64,000 nt of DNA from Nitrospira japonica (lineage in GTDB: Bacteria; Nitrospirota; Nitrospiria; Nitrospirales; Nitrospiraceae), in NCBI RefSeq assembly GCF_900169565.1, contig NZ_LT828648.1, positions 1,552,876 through 1,616,875 of the forward strand. Direction: 5' to 3'. The position numbers and the translations under genes were made by a program. Positions 45,460 to 54,315 of the stretch are shown one piece after another (the stretch's first letter is position 1; each line of letters opens with the position of its first letter). The notes under the pieces are model-generated. The model worked only from the letters and a program-made list of their open reading frames with translations, was not told the DNA's origin and made no database searches.

Positions 45460-46522
45460 GACCGATTTGTGCTTGGACGGCAGCCGAGTGCTCGTGACCG
45501 GCTGGGCAGGCTTCATCGGAAGCGCGCTAATCTGGGGATTGAATCTGCGGGGCTGCGACGACATCGTCGTCGTCGATCGTCTCCGTCGGAGCGACAAGTG
45601 GCGCCACCTGGCTCCGTTGCGATTTCGCGACTATCTGGAGGCCGACGAGCTATTGCCCAGGCTGCAAGCCGGCACACTGGGACAATTCGACCTTGTCGTG
45701 CACCTCGGTGCCTGTTCGTCGACCAGTGAGAGTGATGTGGCCTATCTCATCCACAACAATTTTGAGTTCACCAAAACGCTGTGCCATTGGACGTTGAACG
45801 CCAAGGGAAGATTTGTCTATGCGTCTTCCGCCGCTACATATGGCGACGGACAACAGGGAATGAGCGATATGGATCGTGACCTCGACAAACTTCGCCCGCT
45901 GAATGCCTATGGCTTCTCCAAACAGCTGTTCGATCGATACGCCTGGAGAAACGGGCTTCTTGATCGAATAGTGGGACTCAAATACTTCAACGTCTTCGGC
46001 CCCAACGAGGACCATAAGGGAGATATGCGCAGCGTTGTCAATAAGGCCACGCAGCAAGCGCAGGCGACGGGTCGAGTTGAATTATTCAAGAGTTATCGCC
46101 CGGAATATCGCGACGGTCAGCAAAAGCGAGACTTTTTATATGTGAAGGATGCAGTGGATATGACGTTGCACCTTGCCGAAAAATCCCAAACGGCCGGCCT
46201 GTTTAATATCGGTTCGGGAGTCGCCCATTCGTGGCTCGAATTGACCGCAGCCGTCTTTAAGGCATTGGAGAGGAAGCCTGCCATCGACTTTATCGACATG
46301 CCCACCGACTTGCGGCCGAAGTATCAATATTTTACCCAGGCCGCTATCGAAAAGCTGCGCGCGACGGGGTATACCCGTCCCATCACACCGCTTCATGATG
46401 CCGTACAGGATTATGTCGTCAACTATTTGATGCCAGGGGCTCTCTTGGACTCTGGTGTCGGGCTAACGCTCTCGAAGCCACAGAAGAGTGACAGTCCGGT
46501 CGGTTCTTTCCAGCATCCATGA
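45443..46522 (+). CDS. hldD: ADP-glyceromanno-heptose 6-epimerase
   Basis: About 359 residues, an extended short-chain dehydrogenase that epimerises the heptose used in LPS inner core. NAD-binding RVLVTGWAGFIGSAL, DRLRRSDKWRHL, the SSAATYGDG serine region, YGFSKQLFD Tyr-Lys pair and LKYFNVFGPNE are typical of HldD. The usual GGAGFIG loop is GWAGFIG here, still GxxGxxG. The start is uncertain (ATG 45443, inside the preceding gene; TTG 45437 also possible). The C-terminal 25 residues are less conserved. Confidence 0.85.
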   Translation: MSSNGKTDLCLDGSRVLVTGWAGFIGSALIWGLNLRGCDDIVVVDRLRRSDKWRHLAPLRFRDYLEADELLPRLQAGTLGQFDLVVHLGACSSTSESDVAYLIHNNFEFTKTLCHWTLNAKGRFVYASSAATYGDGQQGMSDMDRDLDKLRPLNAYGFSKQLFDRYAWRNGLLDRIVGLKYFNVFGPNEDHKGDMRSVVNKATQQAQATGRVELFKSYRPEYRDGQQKRDFLYVKDAVDMTLHLAEKSQTAGLFNIGSGVAHSWLELTAAVFKALERKPAIDFIDMPTDLRPKYQYFTQAAIEKLRATGYTRPITPLHDAVQDYVVNYLMPGALLDSGVGLTLSKPQKSDSPVGSFQHP

Positions 46523-46662
46523 ATGGCAATGCCTGTTCCTTCCTGACGGCTTCCATGGATGAATTGCATAACGAGGTTTGATAGGCATAGGTCTAAAAAG
46601 GTAGGTCGAACGTGTAGATATCTTGCCACCACGGGGTAGCCGTCTTGCGACCTAATGGCACC

Positions 46663-47253
46663 ATGGTGAAGAATAGTTCCTTCATGTGTAACATCTTGCC
46701 CCGAGCCTACTTCAATCGTCCCACGCTGACGGTCGCGCGGTCGCTCGTGGGCAAGTACCTGGTTCGTGAAAACGGAACGGGACAGCTGGCAGGGCGAATC
46801 ATCGAAGTCGAGGCGTATGTGGGGCCTTCTGACAAGGCTTGCCATGCCTCGAAAGGCCGAACGGCCAGGACCGACGTGCTGTTCGGTTCGCCGGGGGTCT
46901 CCTATGTGTATCTCATTTATGGCATGTATCACTGCCTGAACGTCGTGACGGATCGGGAAGAGTTTCCCGCCGCTGTCCTGATTCGGGCGATTCAACTGGA
47001 CGGTCTCTTGATCGATGGGCCCGGTCGAGTGTGCCGTGCGCTCGGCATCGACCGGACGCTGAATCGGCTCGACATGACGATCGGCAAGCAGCTCTGGTTC
47101 GAGGAACGGGAAAAGAGAACGGGCAGGACGCCCATCGGTGCGTTTCCACGCATCGGCGTGGATTATGCGGGGAGTTGGGCCAAGAAACCGTGGCGATTCC
47201 GGTTGCTCTCCGGAGAACCGGCCTTGTCCGGCCGCCGCGCGCTTCGTTCCTGA
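46663..47253 (+). CDS. DNA-3-methyladenine glycosylase (AAG/Mpg family)
   Basis: About 196 residues; removes alkylated purines in base excision repair. Family signatures are FNRPTLTVARSLVGKYLVR, IIEVEAYVGPSDKACHASKGRT (with the catalytic Glu) and VYLIYGMYHCLNVV. An earlier TTG (46645) or a later ATG (46684) could also be the start. The gene ends before a bidirectional hairpin shared with the convergent gene at 47317. Confidence 0.9.
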   Translation: MVKNSSFMCNILPRAYFNRPTLTVARSLVGKYLVRENGTGQLAGRIIEVEAYVGPSDKACHASKGRTARTDVLFGSPGVSYVYLIYGMYHCLNVVTDREEFPAAVLIRAIQLDGLLIDGPGRVCRALGIDRTLNRLDMTIGKQLWFEEREKRTGRTPIGAFPRIGVDYAGSWAKKPWRFRLLSGEPALSGRRALRS

Positions 47254-47262
47254 TCAAATGAA

Positions 47263-47295
47263 AAGGGGACGCTGCGGTTGACGCAACGTCCCCTT
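47263..47295 (-). terminator. Terminator between convergent genes
   Basis: AAGGGGACG and CGTCCCCTT form a 9-bp stem extended inward by TGCG/CGCA across one mismatch. Read on the minus strand it is followed by TTTTCATTT, so it should terminate the gene at 47317; on the plus strand the T-tail is weak. Confidence 0.65.
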
Positions 47296-47316
47296 CGTCG
47301 CACGTGCGTGCCGTCG

Positions 47317-47685
47317 TCAGTCGATCTTGCGATCTCCGGTGATCTTCGTGGCGGAAGTCACAGGAGGCGCAATCTGGATCTGGGGACCCTGGACCTTCGG
47401 AAGCCGTCCCGCTCCCTCGTTGGCGGTGATACGCTCATTGTCTTTCTTCTTCAGATCCTGCTGTGCGTGCTTATCGTCGAATCCGGCCGCTTTGGTCAGC
47501 GTGGATTCGCCGCGAGCATCTCCCTGACCCGGATCGTTGGCCGTCGGCTGGCCGGTGACCGGGCTTCCGCTGTTCTTCATTGGATAGCCTTCATGCTTAG
47601 GGAGTAACGCAGGATTGGCCGACGCCATAGACAGGGCAAACAGCACACCGGACGCTGCCGCAAGAGTGCCGAATACGAGCTTCAT
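47317..47685 (-). CDS. Small secreted hydrophilic protein
   Basis: A 122-residue protein with an AAGGAGAAGG ribosome-binding site and a signal peptide (to about residue 21, SMASANP). The mature part is polar and low in hydrophobics, rich in Gly, Lys, Asp and Gln, and probably disordered. The start is the internal ATG (MKLVFGTL). No family recognised. Confidence 0.65.
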   Translation of the reverse strand: MKLVFGTLAAASGVLFALSMASANPALLPKHEGYPMKNSGSPVTGQPTANDPGQGDARGESTLTKAAGFDDKHAQQDLKKKDNERITANEGAGRLPKVQGPQIQIAPPVTSATKITGDRKID

Positions 47686-47928
47686 ACCCCTTCTCCTTTG
47701 AATGATGGTGGGTGAAGGATTACCGTGCATAGGGTTCGTATTTATAAGGCCTGATCAAGTGGCGGGATCATATCCAGGGATGCCCGGTTCTGTCAAGGAT
47801 GAAAGCAATCGCGGCGACCGGTGACCGCGCAGTCTATGTGCTTGAAGACACGAGGATTTGACCAATAGCGCCGGCCGGCTGGTTTGAAGGGACTATCGGG
47901 GTTCGACCTTGAGGTCCTGGCGGGATCT

Positions 47929-49758
47929 TCAGCTGCCACGCCGGGGCGGTCGCCGTCCCCGGCCGCCGCGGTGGCGAAATGCCGGTCCTCGGCTGACTCC
48001 CGGCAGACGAATCGTGACGGTGGTGCCCTCTCCGGGCGCACTACCGATGGCGATCGACCCTCCGTGTTCCTCGACGATCTTTTTCACGGTCGCAAGGCCG
48101 AGACCCGTACCGGCCCGCTTCGTCGTAAAGAACGGTTCGAAGACCTTGTCGACGATCTCCGAAGGAATCGGCGCTCCGTCGTTCTTGATCAGAATTTGAT
48201 CCTCGATCCCACGGCCGGCCCGATGCTGGCTGACGTGGATCGTGAGATGTCCGCCGGGCGTCATGGCCTCGCAGGCGTTCTTGAAAATGCTCAGGAACAC
48301 CTGCTGGAGCTTGGCTTCATCGCCCCGGACGGGCGCCAGGACCGGCGCGTATTCCTTGGTGACGTGGATGCGCGTGACCTCCAAGTCGGTCGCGACGACG
48401 GTCAGCGCGCTTTCGATGACTTCGGGTATGCGGACCAGCCGGCGGTTAAGATCGAGCGGCTTGGCGAAGTCCAGAATCTCGTTGAGAATGGCTTCGACGC
48501 GAATCAAGTCGCGCATGGCGTTTTCCACCCGGGTTTGCGGGTCGAAATCCAGAATGCCTTCACCGGTGACCTCTTCCAACTGCGCGCGGATGGATCCGAG
48601 GGGTTCCCGGATCTCGGTAGCGAGAAACGCGCTAAATTCTCCGATCGCAGCCTGACGCTCCTGCTTGCGGATGACCGGTTCCAACGGCACGGCGCCTTGA
48701 GGAGAGGGCACGCCTTCCGCATCCTCGGTCCCCGTGTCGCTTTTGGTCGGACTGGGCTGTGGGGCCGGAGCTTGAAGCAACTCCGCCAGCTTGAGAATAT
48801 CAGGTTCGAGGGTGCGTGCGTCCGTCGGCTGGTACCGCCCGGCTTCCCGCGACGCCAATGTCAGGGTTCCTCCGACCTGTCCGCGAACGAAGAAGGGAAG
48901 GACCAGCGAAGACTGGAAACGGTCCTTGAACAGCTGCTTGTGGTCCAAGAAGCGGCCCTGGGTGGAAGCCAGATCATGATCCACGCGGGGTTTGCGATGG
49001 CGGATCGCCCATCCGGCGGCCGAACTGTCGAGGGTCAACCGGTGGCCGGGCTTGAGATCCCTCTTACCGTCTTTCTGGTCACCGCGCACGTCGCCCGCCA
49101 GACCCAGGACTTCGACGTTGCCCGCGATGGGGTCGTAGTGACAGACCCAGGCGCGATCAAAGGGCACGGTCTGGTGGGCATCGGTCAGGACCGATAGAAT
49201 TTTTTCCTGCAGTTCCGGCGTCACCTGCGAAACGGGAGCGACAAACATATCGGCGGCCGATTGGACCGGGGCGGTCGGTTCGTTCGAGACCAACGCGCGA
49301 CTGAGGACGACGTTGATGTTGAATAACCCCTCGCGATCCAGCGCCTTGGTGATGTCGTCGCCGGCCTGATCCATCAGGCCTTTTTCTTTTTTCGCGAAGG
49401 ATGCCCCTTCTTTTCTCCCGATCACGAGGAAGCCGTAGGTGCGATTGCGGTATTTGAGCGGCACGCTCAGGAGCGATTTTGCACCCGGTGTGACCATGCG
49501 GACCCGCATCGTGCGGCCGCCGTCCTGGTCGTGTGCAGATGCCCCGTCGGTGACCGCCGGAGCCGACAGCGTCCGGAGAATCGCGTGAACGTCCCGTGTC
49601 GTGAATCCGCGCGCGACGTGACCGACGAGCGGTCCCTGTTCCTGGTGAAAGATGGCGGCCAGGGCGGAGTCAACCGGCAGCTCGTTCAAGACCGACGTCA
49701 GCGTCCGTTGCAGATGCGTTTCGGGCTGGGCTTTGCTCTGAGTCACAGCTGATGGCAT
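47929..49758 (-). CDS. GAF-domain histidine-kinase-like protein lacking the phosphoacceptor His
   Basis: About 609 residues: two GAF-type sensor domains (about 25-140 and 175-325), a linker rich in Pro/Thr, a HisKA-like helix pair and a HATPase domain with N-box FKNACEAM, FEPFFTTK and GTGLGLATV. In the H-box, GEFSAFLATEIREPLGSI, the position of the phosphorylated His is Thr381. ATP binding thus looks intact but autophosphorylation should fail. No response regulator is adjacent. A basic tail (RHRGGRGRRPPRRGS) ends the protein. TTG at 49773 is an alternative start. Confidence 0.82.
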   Translation of the reverse strand: MPSAVTQSKAQPETHLQRTLTSVLNELPVDSALAAIFHQEQGPLVGHVARGFTTRDVHAILRTLSAPAVTDGASAHDQDGGRTMRVRMVTPGAKSLLSVPLKYRNRTYGFLVIGRKEGASFAKKEKGLMDQAGDDITKALDREGLFNINVVLSRALVSNEPTAPVQSAADMFVAPVSQVTPELQEKILSVLTDAHQTVPFDRAWVCHYDPIAGNVEVLGLAGDVRGDQKDGKRDLKPGHRLTLDSSAAGWAIRHRKPRVDHDLASTQGRFLDHKQLFKDRFQSSLVLPFFVRGQVGGTLTLASREAGRYQPTDARTLEPDILKLAELLQAPAPQPSPTKSDTGTEDAEGVPSPQGAVPLEPVIRKQERQAAIGEFSAFLATEIREPLGSIRAQLEEVTGEGILDFDPQTRVENAMRDLIRVEAILNEILDFAKPLDLNRRLVRIPEVIESALTVVATDLEVTRIHVTKEYAPVLAPVRGDEAKLQQVFLSIFKNACEAMTPGGHLTIHVSQHRAGRGIEDQILIKNDGAPIPSEIVDKVFEPFFTTKRAGTGLGLATVKKIVEEHGGSIAIGSAPGEGTTVTIRLPGVSRGPAFRHRGGRGRRPPRRGS

Positions 49759-49891
49759 TGGGTGATTCGTCAAAAAAGAAAATGCATTCTAGCAATGCAT
49801 GCGAGGCAATTCAATGAGAAGACGATCGGGGCGTCGTCCGCCTTCCGCCGGGGATCAGAAGAAAAGAAATCGCAACGATTCGGACATCTGA

Positions 49892-50290
49892 TCATGGGTT
49901 GATGATCTTGGGCGGACGCGGTTCCGAGTGGCGCACCTCGACGCGGTGAGAATCGGACGTGAACAGGTTCAGAATGCTGGTCACGATGCTGATCACCAGG
50001 GCGCCGCCGACCGCGGGCCAGAACCCCGACACGGTGAAGCCCTTGACCAGATAGGCGGTCAATTCGAGCAGAATGGCGTTGACGACGAGCAGAAAGAGGC
50101 CGAGCGACAGCACGATCAACGGCAGCGTGAGAATCAAGAGGATCGGGCGGATCAACAGATTGAGAATCGTGAGCACCAGGACGGCGGCGACACCGGCCGT
50201 CATATCGCGCACCTCGATTCCCGGGACGGTCGCCACGGCAAGAAATACGGCGATCCCGGTGATCACGATCCGAACGACGGCCGACTGCAT
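49892..50290 (-). CDS. Phage-holin-family (superfamily IV-like) membrane protein
   Basis: About 132 residues with four hydrophobic helices (about 8-26, 32-49, 55-80 and 92-112) and the motif LNLLIRPILLILTLPLIVLSLGLF of the PF04020-type membrane proteins. GGAAG at correct spacing favours the second ATG (50290). These chromosomal proteins are not phage holins in practice; function unknown. Confidence 0.82.
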   Translation of the reverse strand: MQSAVVRIVITGIAVFLAVATVPGIEVRDMTAGVAAVLVLTILNLLIRPILLILTLPLIVLSLGLFLLVVNAILLELTAYLVKGFTVSGFWPAVGGALVISIVTSILNLFTSDSHRVEVRHSEPRPPKIINP

Positions 50291-50305
50291 CGTCATCTTC
50301 CTTCG

Positions 50306-50647
50306 TTAGTGAGCGGGCTGCGGAGCCGGGACGGTCGCCGCCGCGGCTTTCTTCGCCGGCGAGAAGTGGACTTCGGTCGCGGTCAGGCCCTTCTTCTCCT
50401 TGACCGCATCGATCACCACGCGGTCTCCCGCAGCGGGCAACTCCGACGAATTTGGATTGCCCTTCTCCTTGAAGTGGGTGTCCTTCGTCACCTTGACCGT
50501 CACGGTTCCGCCTTTCTGCGTTTTCACCTGAATGTGGTCGCGGTCGATTTCAGTCACGGTGCCGAGCACATGCTGGCCGGAGCCGTGTGCGAAGGCGGTG
50601 GCGGAACAGAACAGAACGAGTGTGGCCATGAACAGATATCGAACCAT
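50306..50647 (-). CDS. Small secreted beta-barrel/OB-like protein
   Basis: A 113-residue exported protein (signal peptide ending SATAFAHG). The mature part HVLGTVTEIDRDHIQVKTQ ... TVKVTKDTHF resembles small DUF5666-like domains. The start is the ATG (MVRYLFMA) with AAAGGAG upstream; the open frame runs further but without signal. It lies 38 bp after the cytochrome gene. Function unknown. Confidence 0.7.
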   Translation of the reverse strand: MVRYLFMATLVLFCSATAFAHGSGQHVLGTVTEIDRDHIQVKTQKGGTVTVKVTKDTHFKEKGNPNSSELPAAGDRVVIDAVKEKKGLTATEVHFSPAKKAAAATVPAPQPAH

Positions 50648-50685
50648 AAGTCGCGTCACTCCTTTGTCATGCAAGGTGAGACAAT

Positions 50686-51300
50686 TCAATGGTGATGGCC
50701 GTCGGCCTGTCCGACGGTATCGTCCCCTTCCAGAAACTTGTCGTATTCGGCTTCCTCTTCCATTTCGTGCCTGGTCTTCGGGTTGAGGCCCTTCATCTCG
50801 TCGAGTTCCTCGGGAGTCAGGTTGGGAAGATGCCGGATGAAATGAACCAGTTTCCAACTGTCCATGTCCTTTTCCGGCTCATCGTCGCCCCAGGCCGGCA
50901 TGGCAGTGAAACGGATGCCATTGTGGATGGCCCAGAATAACTCTCCGTCGGACATCGACTGTGTGTCCGCCTCGCGCAGATCAGGGGCTTTGGGATAGAC
51001 GTTCTTGCCGATCGGCGTCCGTCCACTGCCGTCATTGGCGTGGCAAATGGCGCAATGGTCGGCAAAGTGCGCCCGAGCATCTTTGAGGACCGCGGGAGTC
51101 AACGGCACAGGATTCGGGGCGTTCCTCTGGGCGATCGGAACGGCTAGATGGCGGATTTGCCGTGCCATCAGGACCTCGAGACGATGAGGCTCCGTCTTCG
51201 CGCTGAAACCGGTGGTAAAAAGCTGATAACCGACCCACCCGACCATGCCGAGCGCCACGAGGCAGACCACGATGACGACTCTGATCACCCGTTTTTTCAT
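50686..51300 (-). CDS. Membrane-anchored c-type cytochrome
   Basis: A 204-residue single-haem cytochrome c with an N-terminal transmembrane anchor (about 7-27), haem motif CAICH and probable axial Met in FTAMPAWGDDEP. The tail is acidic and ends in GHHH. It follows the cruF-like gene by 12 bp on the same strand, so it seems part of the isoprenoid operon, but a periplasmic electron carrier would be its role. Redox partner unknown. Confidence 0.87.
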   Translation of the reverse strand: MKKRVIRVVIVVCLVALGMVGWVGYQLFTTGFSAKTEPHRLEVLMARQIRHLAVPIAQRNAPNPVPLTPAVLKDARAHFADHCAICHANDGSGRTPIGKNVYPKAPDLREADTQSMSDGELFWAIHNGIRFTAMPAWGDDEPEKDMDSWKLVHFIRHLPNLTPEELDEMKGLNPKTRHEMEEEAEYDKFLEGDDTVGQADGHHH

Positions 51301-51312
51301 GGTGAATAAACA

Positions 51313-52143
51313 CTATACAAATTCCGTGGGTTCATTGCCAGCGACCGGCTGTTTGCGGGGCGCGGCGAGGCGAAGCACGAGCACAATGGTGAGTGGAAGA
51401 AACATCAAGGCTCCGGAAAAACCGAGGGTCGTCTCGCCAATCCAGAACGTGACGCTCAAATTAAACAGCAGCACACCATAGTACAGCCCGACTCCCAGCA
51501 GGACTCGGTGTGTAGTCGCGACTCCCGGACGGACGGCAAGCGGAGGCAGGCGGCGGTCCAGTGGAAAATAGATGGCGAGGGAAATGAGGCCCACGACCAT
51601 CCAGCCGGCGTAATTCGACAGAGGGACGCCGAAGTGCGCGCCGTCTTCCGCATAGTAGTAGAGTTTGCCCAGGAACCAGCGGTCGCCGCGCAACGCGACC
51701 GGGTCGATCACCATGTCGATCGCGGCGAACAACAGCGAGGTCAACAGGAGCGCCTGCCACCCGCTGCGGACAGCGAGGTCGAAGCGGAGAGGCTGCAGCC
51801 GGGAGGCTGAATCCGTTCGGTCACACGGCAACACGACACACAGCGCCGTGCAATAGGCCGCATACAGCAAGAAGCTGAACGAGATCGAATCCATGAACGG
51901 AATATTCGAAAAGTACAGCTCCTGGCCGGCTGTGGAACCCGTGTAGAAGTACCAGCCGAACGGGATCCCCGTTCTGGTCGAAGAAAACTCGCAGACGAAA
52001 GCGGTCAACCAGCTGATCAGCCAGAGCCGCCAGGCTCGCGGCCATCCGAGCAATTGAATCGCGGAGATCAGGAACCCGGCCAGGAAAACGAACACATAGG
52101 GTCGGAGCAGGATGGTGTTGAAGAAAAGGACGGCAATGTCCAT
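51313..52143 (-). CDS. Carotenoid biosynthesis protein (CruF/DUF422-like)
   Basis: A 276-residue membrane protein with about seven helices. Family motifs are FVCEFSSTRTGIPFGWYFYT and AAIDMVIDPVALRGDRW plus GVPLSNYAGW. CruF enzymes hydrate the 1',2' bond of carotenes; archaeal relatives hydrate bacterioruberin precursors. It follows hpnA on the same strand, in a short isoprenoid gene group. The exact carotenoid is unknown. Confidence 0.8.
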   Translation of the reverse strand: MDIAVLFFNTILLRPYVFVFLAGFLISAIQLLGWPRAWRLWLISWLTAFVCEFSSTRTGIPFGWYFYTGSTAGQELYFSNIPFMDSISFSFLLYAAYCTALCVVLPCDRTDSASRLQPLRFDLAVRSGWQALLLTSLLFAAIDMVIDPVALRGDRWFLGKLYYYAEDGAHFGVPLSNYAGWMVVGLISLAIYFPLDRRLPPLAVRPGVATTHRVLLGVGLYYGVLLFNLSVTFWIGETTLGFSGALMFLPLTIVLVLRLAAPRKQPVAGNEPTEFV

Positions 52144-52152
52144 CAATGTTTC

Positions 52153-52201
52153 ATGTTGAATGATGGTGGAATCCGGCGACCGTCACTTCACATTGAATAT
52201 T
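52153..52201. repeat. Dispersed intergenic repeat alpha, copy 2
   Basis: ATGTTGAATG (52153-52162) and ACATTGAATATT (52190-52201) repeat the arms seen at 3571-3612, here in the spacer between cruF and hpnA. Confidence 0.45.
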
Positions 52202-52221
52202 CGGCGTGTGGCATTGACGCC

Positions 52222-53208
52222 TCATGAGGCGTAACCATGTGTTCGAAACCATCGCACCGCTTTTTCCAACGCTACTTCCGGAGGGGTTTGAGGAAGGCCG
52301 AGTTCGCGCAGGGCCTTGCTGCAATCATAATGCATCTTGTACTTGGCCATCTTCACGCCTTCAAGAGGAATGCGCGGCGTCCGGCCGGTCAGTGCGGCGA
52401 TCCATTGGTTGCCGTAGGCCAGGGGAAGCACGGCCAGCCTCGGCAGCCGCAGGGTAGGCGCCTTGACGCCGGTCAATCGACTGAGGATCTCGAAGACTTC
52501 GCGGAGCATCAAATTCTTGTTTCCCAGGATGTACCGTTCGCCTTGCCGGCCTTTCTCCATGGCCAGCAGGTGGCCGGCCGCCACGTCGTCGACGTCGATC
52601 AAGTTCATGCCGGTTTCGATGTAGGCGGGCATGCGCCCCTTCATGAAATCGACGATCACTTGCCCGGTCGGCGTCGGCTTGACGTCGCCGGCTCCCACGG
52701 GCGCGCTCGGATTCACGATCACCACGGGCAGTCCGTCTTTCGCCAGTTTCAAGACCTCCTGCTCCGCCAGAAACTTGGAGCGCTTGTAGTGCCCGGCCAT
52801 CTGATCCAAAGATACGGGCGTCGTCTCCGTGCCGACTCCGCCCTCGGGCGGCAATCCGATCGCGCCGATCGTGCTGCAATAGACGGTGCGTTCGATGCCG
52901 ACCGAACGGGCCGCCTCCAGCATGTTCTTTGTGCCGGTCACGTTGACGTCGTAAAAAATGGACGGGTCCTTGGCCCACAGGGCATAGTGGGCGGCGATGT
53001 GGTAGAGCTGCCGGCAGCCGGACAGGGCCCGGCGCAATGAGGCCTGGTCCCTCAGATCGCCGGTGACGGGTTCCACCGGTAATCCGTCGAAGTTCTGCCG
53101 ATCCGAGTCGGCGCGGACGAGCAGGCGAACCTCGGTCCCGGCTTGCACCAGTGCACGCGCCACCGCGCCTCCGACGAACCCGCTGGCTCCTGTGACGAGA
53201 ACCTTCAT
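52222..53208 (-). CDS. hpnA: Hopanoid-associated sugar epimerase HpnA
   Basis: A 328-residue NAD(P)-dependent extended SDR. The Rossmann loop MKVLVTGASGFVGGAVARAL, the HIAAHYALWAKDPSIFYDVNVTGT region, the YKRSKFLAE Tyr-Lys pair and VNPSAPVGAGDVKPTPTG are characteristic of HpnA, which is linked to hopanoid side-chain synthesis. It sits between ispA and cruF-like genes, consistent with isoprenoid lipids. Starts at its first ATG. Confidence 0.88.
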   Translation of the reverse strand: MKVLVTGASGFVGGAVARALVQAGTEVRLLVRADSDRQNFDGLPVEPVTGDLRDQASLRRALSGCRQLYHIAAHYALWAKDPSIFYDVNVTGTKNMLEAARSVGIERTVYCSTIGAIGLPPEGGVGTETTPVSLDQMAGHYKRSKFLAEQEVLKLAKDGLPVVIVNPSAPVGAGDVKPTPTGQVIVDFMKGRMPAYIETGMNLIDVDDVAAGHLLAMEKGRQGERYILGNKNLMLREVFEILSRLTGVKAPTLRLPRLAVLPLAYGNQWIAALTGRTPRIPLEGVKMAKYKMHYDCSKALRELGLPQTPPEVALEKAVRWFRTHGYAS

Positions 53209-53223
53209 AGTGAGGAGCTGATG

Positions 53224-53240
53224 GCGAATGGCTGATGGCG
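53224..53240. repeat. Dispersed intergenic repeat beta, copy 2
   Basis: Exact second copy of the 17-mer at 5385-5401, in the hpnA-ispA spacer. The surrounding sequence stutters GATGGCGAATGGC and GATGGCGTATGGC and is followed by GCCATCAGC, able to pair back. Confidence 0.5.
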
Positions 53241-53297
53241 TATGGCAGGAGCGAACGTTCGTCGGCCGTCGGCCATCAGCTGTCAGCTATCGGCCCT

Positions 53298-54188
53298 TCA
53301 GTTCTTTCTGGACGTGATGTATCGGGCGATCTCGCGAAGCGGATCGGCGGATTGGCCGAAGGAGGACAGGCGGCCGATCGCCCGGGCCACGCATTCGTCG
53401 GCGAACTTCTTTGCGCCGTCGACTCCATAAAAGGTCGGATAGGTCTTCTTGCCGCGCTCGGCGTCCGTGTTCGGATTCTTGCCCAGCTCTTCCCGGGTGC
53501 CGGTGACGTTCAGCACGTCGTCGGCGACTTGAAAGGCCAGTCCGATGTCCTCAGCGTAGCCCGTCATGTCGTTGAGTTGGCGGTCGGTGGCTCCGGCCGC
53601 GATCGCGCCCATTCGTACCGCGGCGCGGATCAGCATGCCGGTTTTGTGTTTATGGATGTTCTGGAGCGCGGCCAAGTCGATGTCCCGGTTTTCCGCCTGA
53701 ATGTCGAATACCTGTCCCCCGACCATGCCGGCGTGACCGGAGCCATAGGCTAGCTCCTGAATCAAACGGACTTGTCTGGTCGGATCGCAGCCCTTCATCA
53801 GATCGGGCCGGCTGCAGAGATCGAAGGCCATCGTGAGCAGCGCATCGCCGGCCAGGATCGCCATGGCATCGCCGTACACTTTGTGGTTGGTCGGCTTGCC
53901 GCGGCGAAAGTCGTCGTTGTCCATCGACGGCAGATCGTCGTGGATCAGCGAATAGGTATGGATGAATTCCAGGGAGCAGGCGACCGCCATCAAGCCGGGC
54001 GGGTTGGTTTCCACCGCCTCAGCCGCCGCGATCGCCAGGATCGGGCGGATCCGTTTTCCACCCGCCATGAGGCTGTAGCGCATGCTTTCGTGAAGCGTGG
54101 TCGGGGGCAGCGTCGCGGCCGGCGTAACCTGATCGAGAAACCGATCGACTTCGACCTGTTTGTGTTCGAGATAATCCTTGATGTTCAT
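53298..54188 (-). CDS. ispA: Polyprenyl diphosphate synthase (farnesyl/geranylgeranyl type)
   Basis: A 296-residue prenyltransferase that condenses IPP with allylic diphosphates. The first aspartate-rich motif HDDLPSMDND, GGKRIRP, GGQVFDIQAE and the second DDVLNVTG are intact. The DDxxxxD spacing and residues before it fit the bacterial short-chain (FPP/GGPP) group; product length cannot be fixed by eye. The frame is open upstream to 54488, but the ATG (MNIKDYLE) matches family length and follows a TTGACA promoter. It heads the ispA-hpnA-cruF-cytochrome gene group. Confidence 0.92.
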   Translation of the reverse strand: MNIKDYLEHKQVEVDRFLDQVTPAATLPPTTLHESMRYSLMAGGKRIRPILAIAAAEAVETNPPGLMAVACSLEFIHTYSLIHDDLPSMDNDDFRRGKPTNHKVYGDAMAILAGDALLTMAFDLCSRPDLMKGCDPTRQVRLIQELAYGSGHAGMVGGQVFDIQAENRDIDLAALQNIHKHKTGMLIRAAVRMGAIAAGATDRQLNDMTGYAEDIGLAFQVADDVLNVTGTREELGKNPNTDAERGKKTYPTFYGVDGAKKFADECVARAIGRLSSFGQSADPLREIARYITSRKN

Positions 54189-54233
54189 GGGGTTGAAAGC
54201 GGTGTTTGATATCAAAGGGAAGGAACGGCGCGG

Positions 54234-54262
54234 AGAGTAGCAAATGGATTTTGGAGTGTCAA
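54234..54262 (-). promoter_or_regulatory. Sigma-70-type promoter for ispA
   Basis: On the minus strand, TTGACA (-35, at 54257-54262) is followed after exactly 17 bp by TACTCT (-10, at 54234-54239). Transcription would start about 40 nt before the ispA ATG. Confidence 0.55.
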
Positions 54263-54315
54263 ACAGAGATGTGGAAGACGAATGCTCTCGGTCACGCAGC
54301 TGTGCCATCGGGCTT

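Noticed and set aside
49892-50290. Holin-like protein as prophage remnant
   Set aside because: This family is widespread on chromosomes without phage genes, and none are present here.
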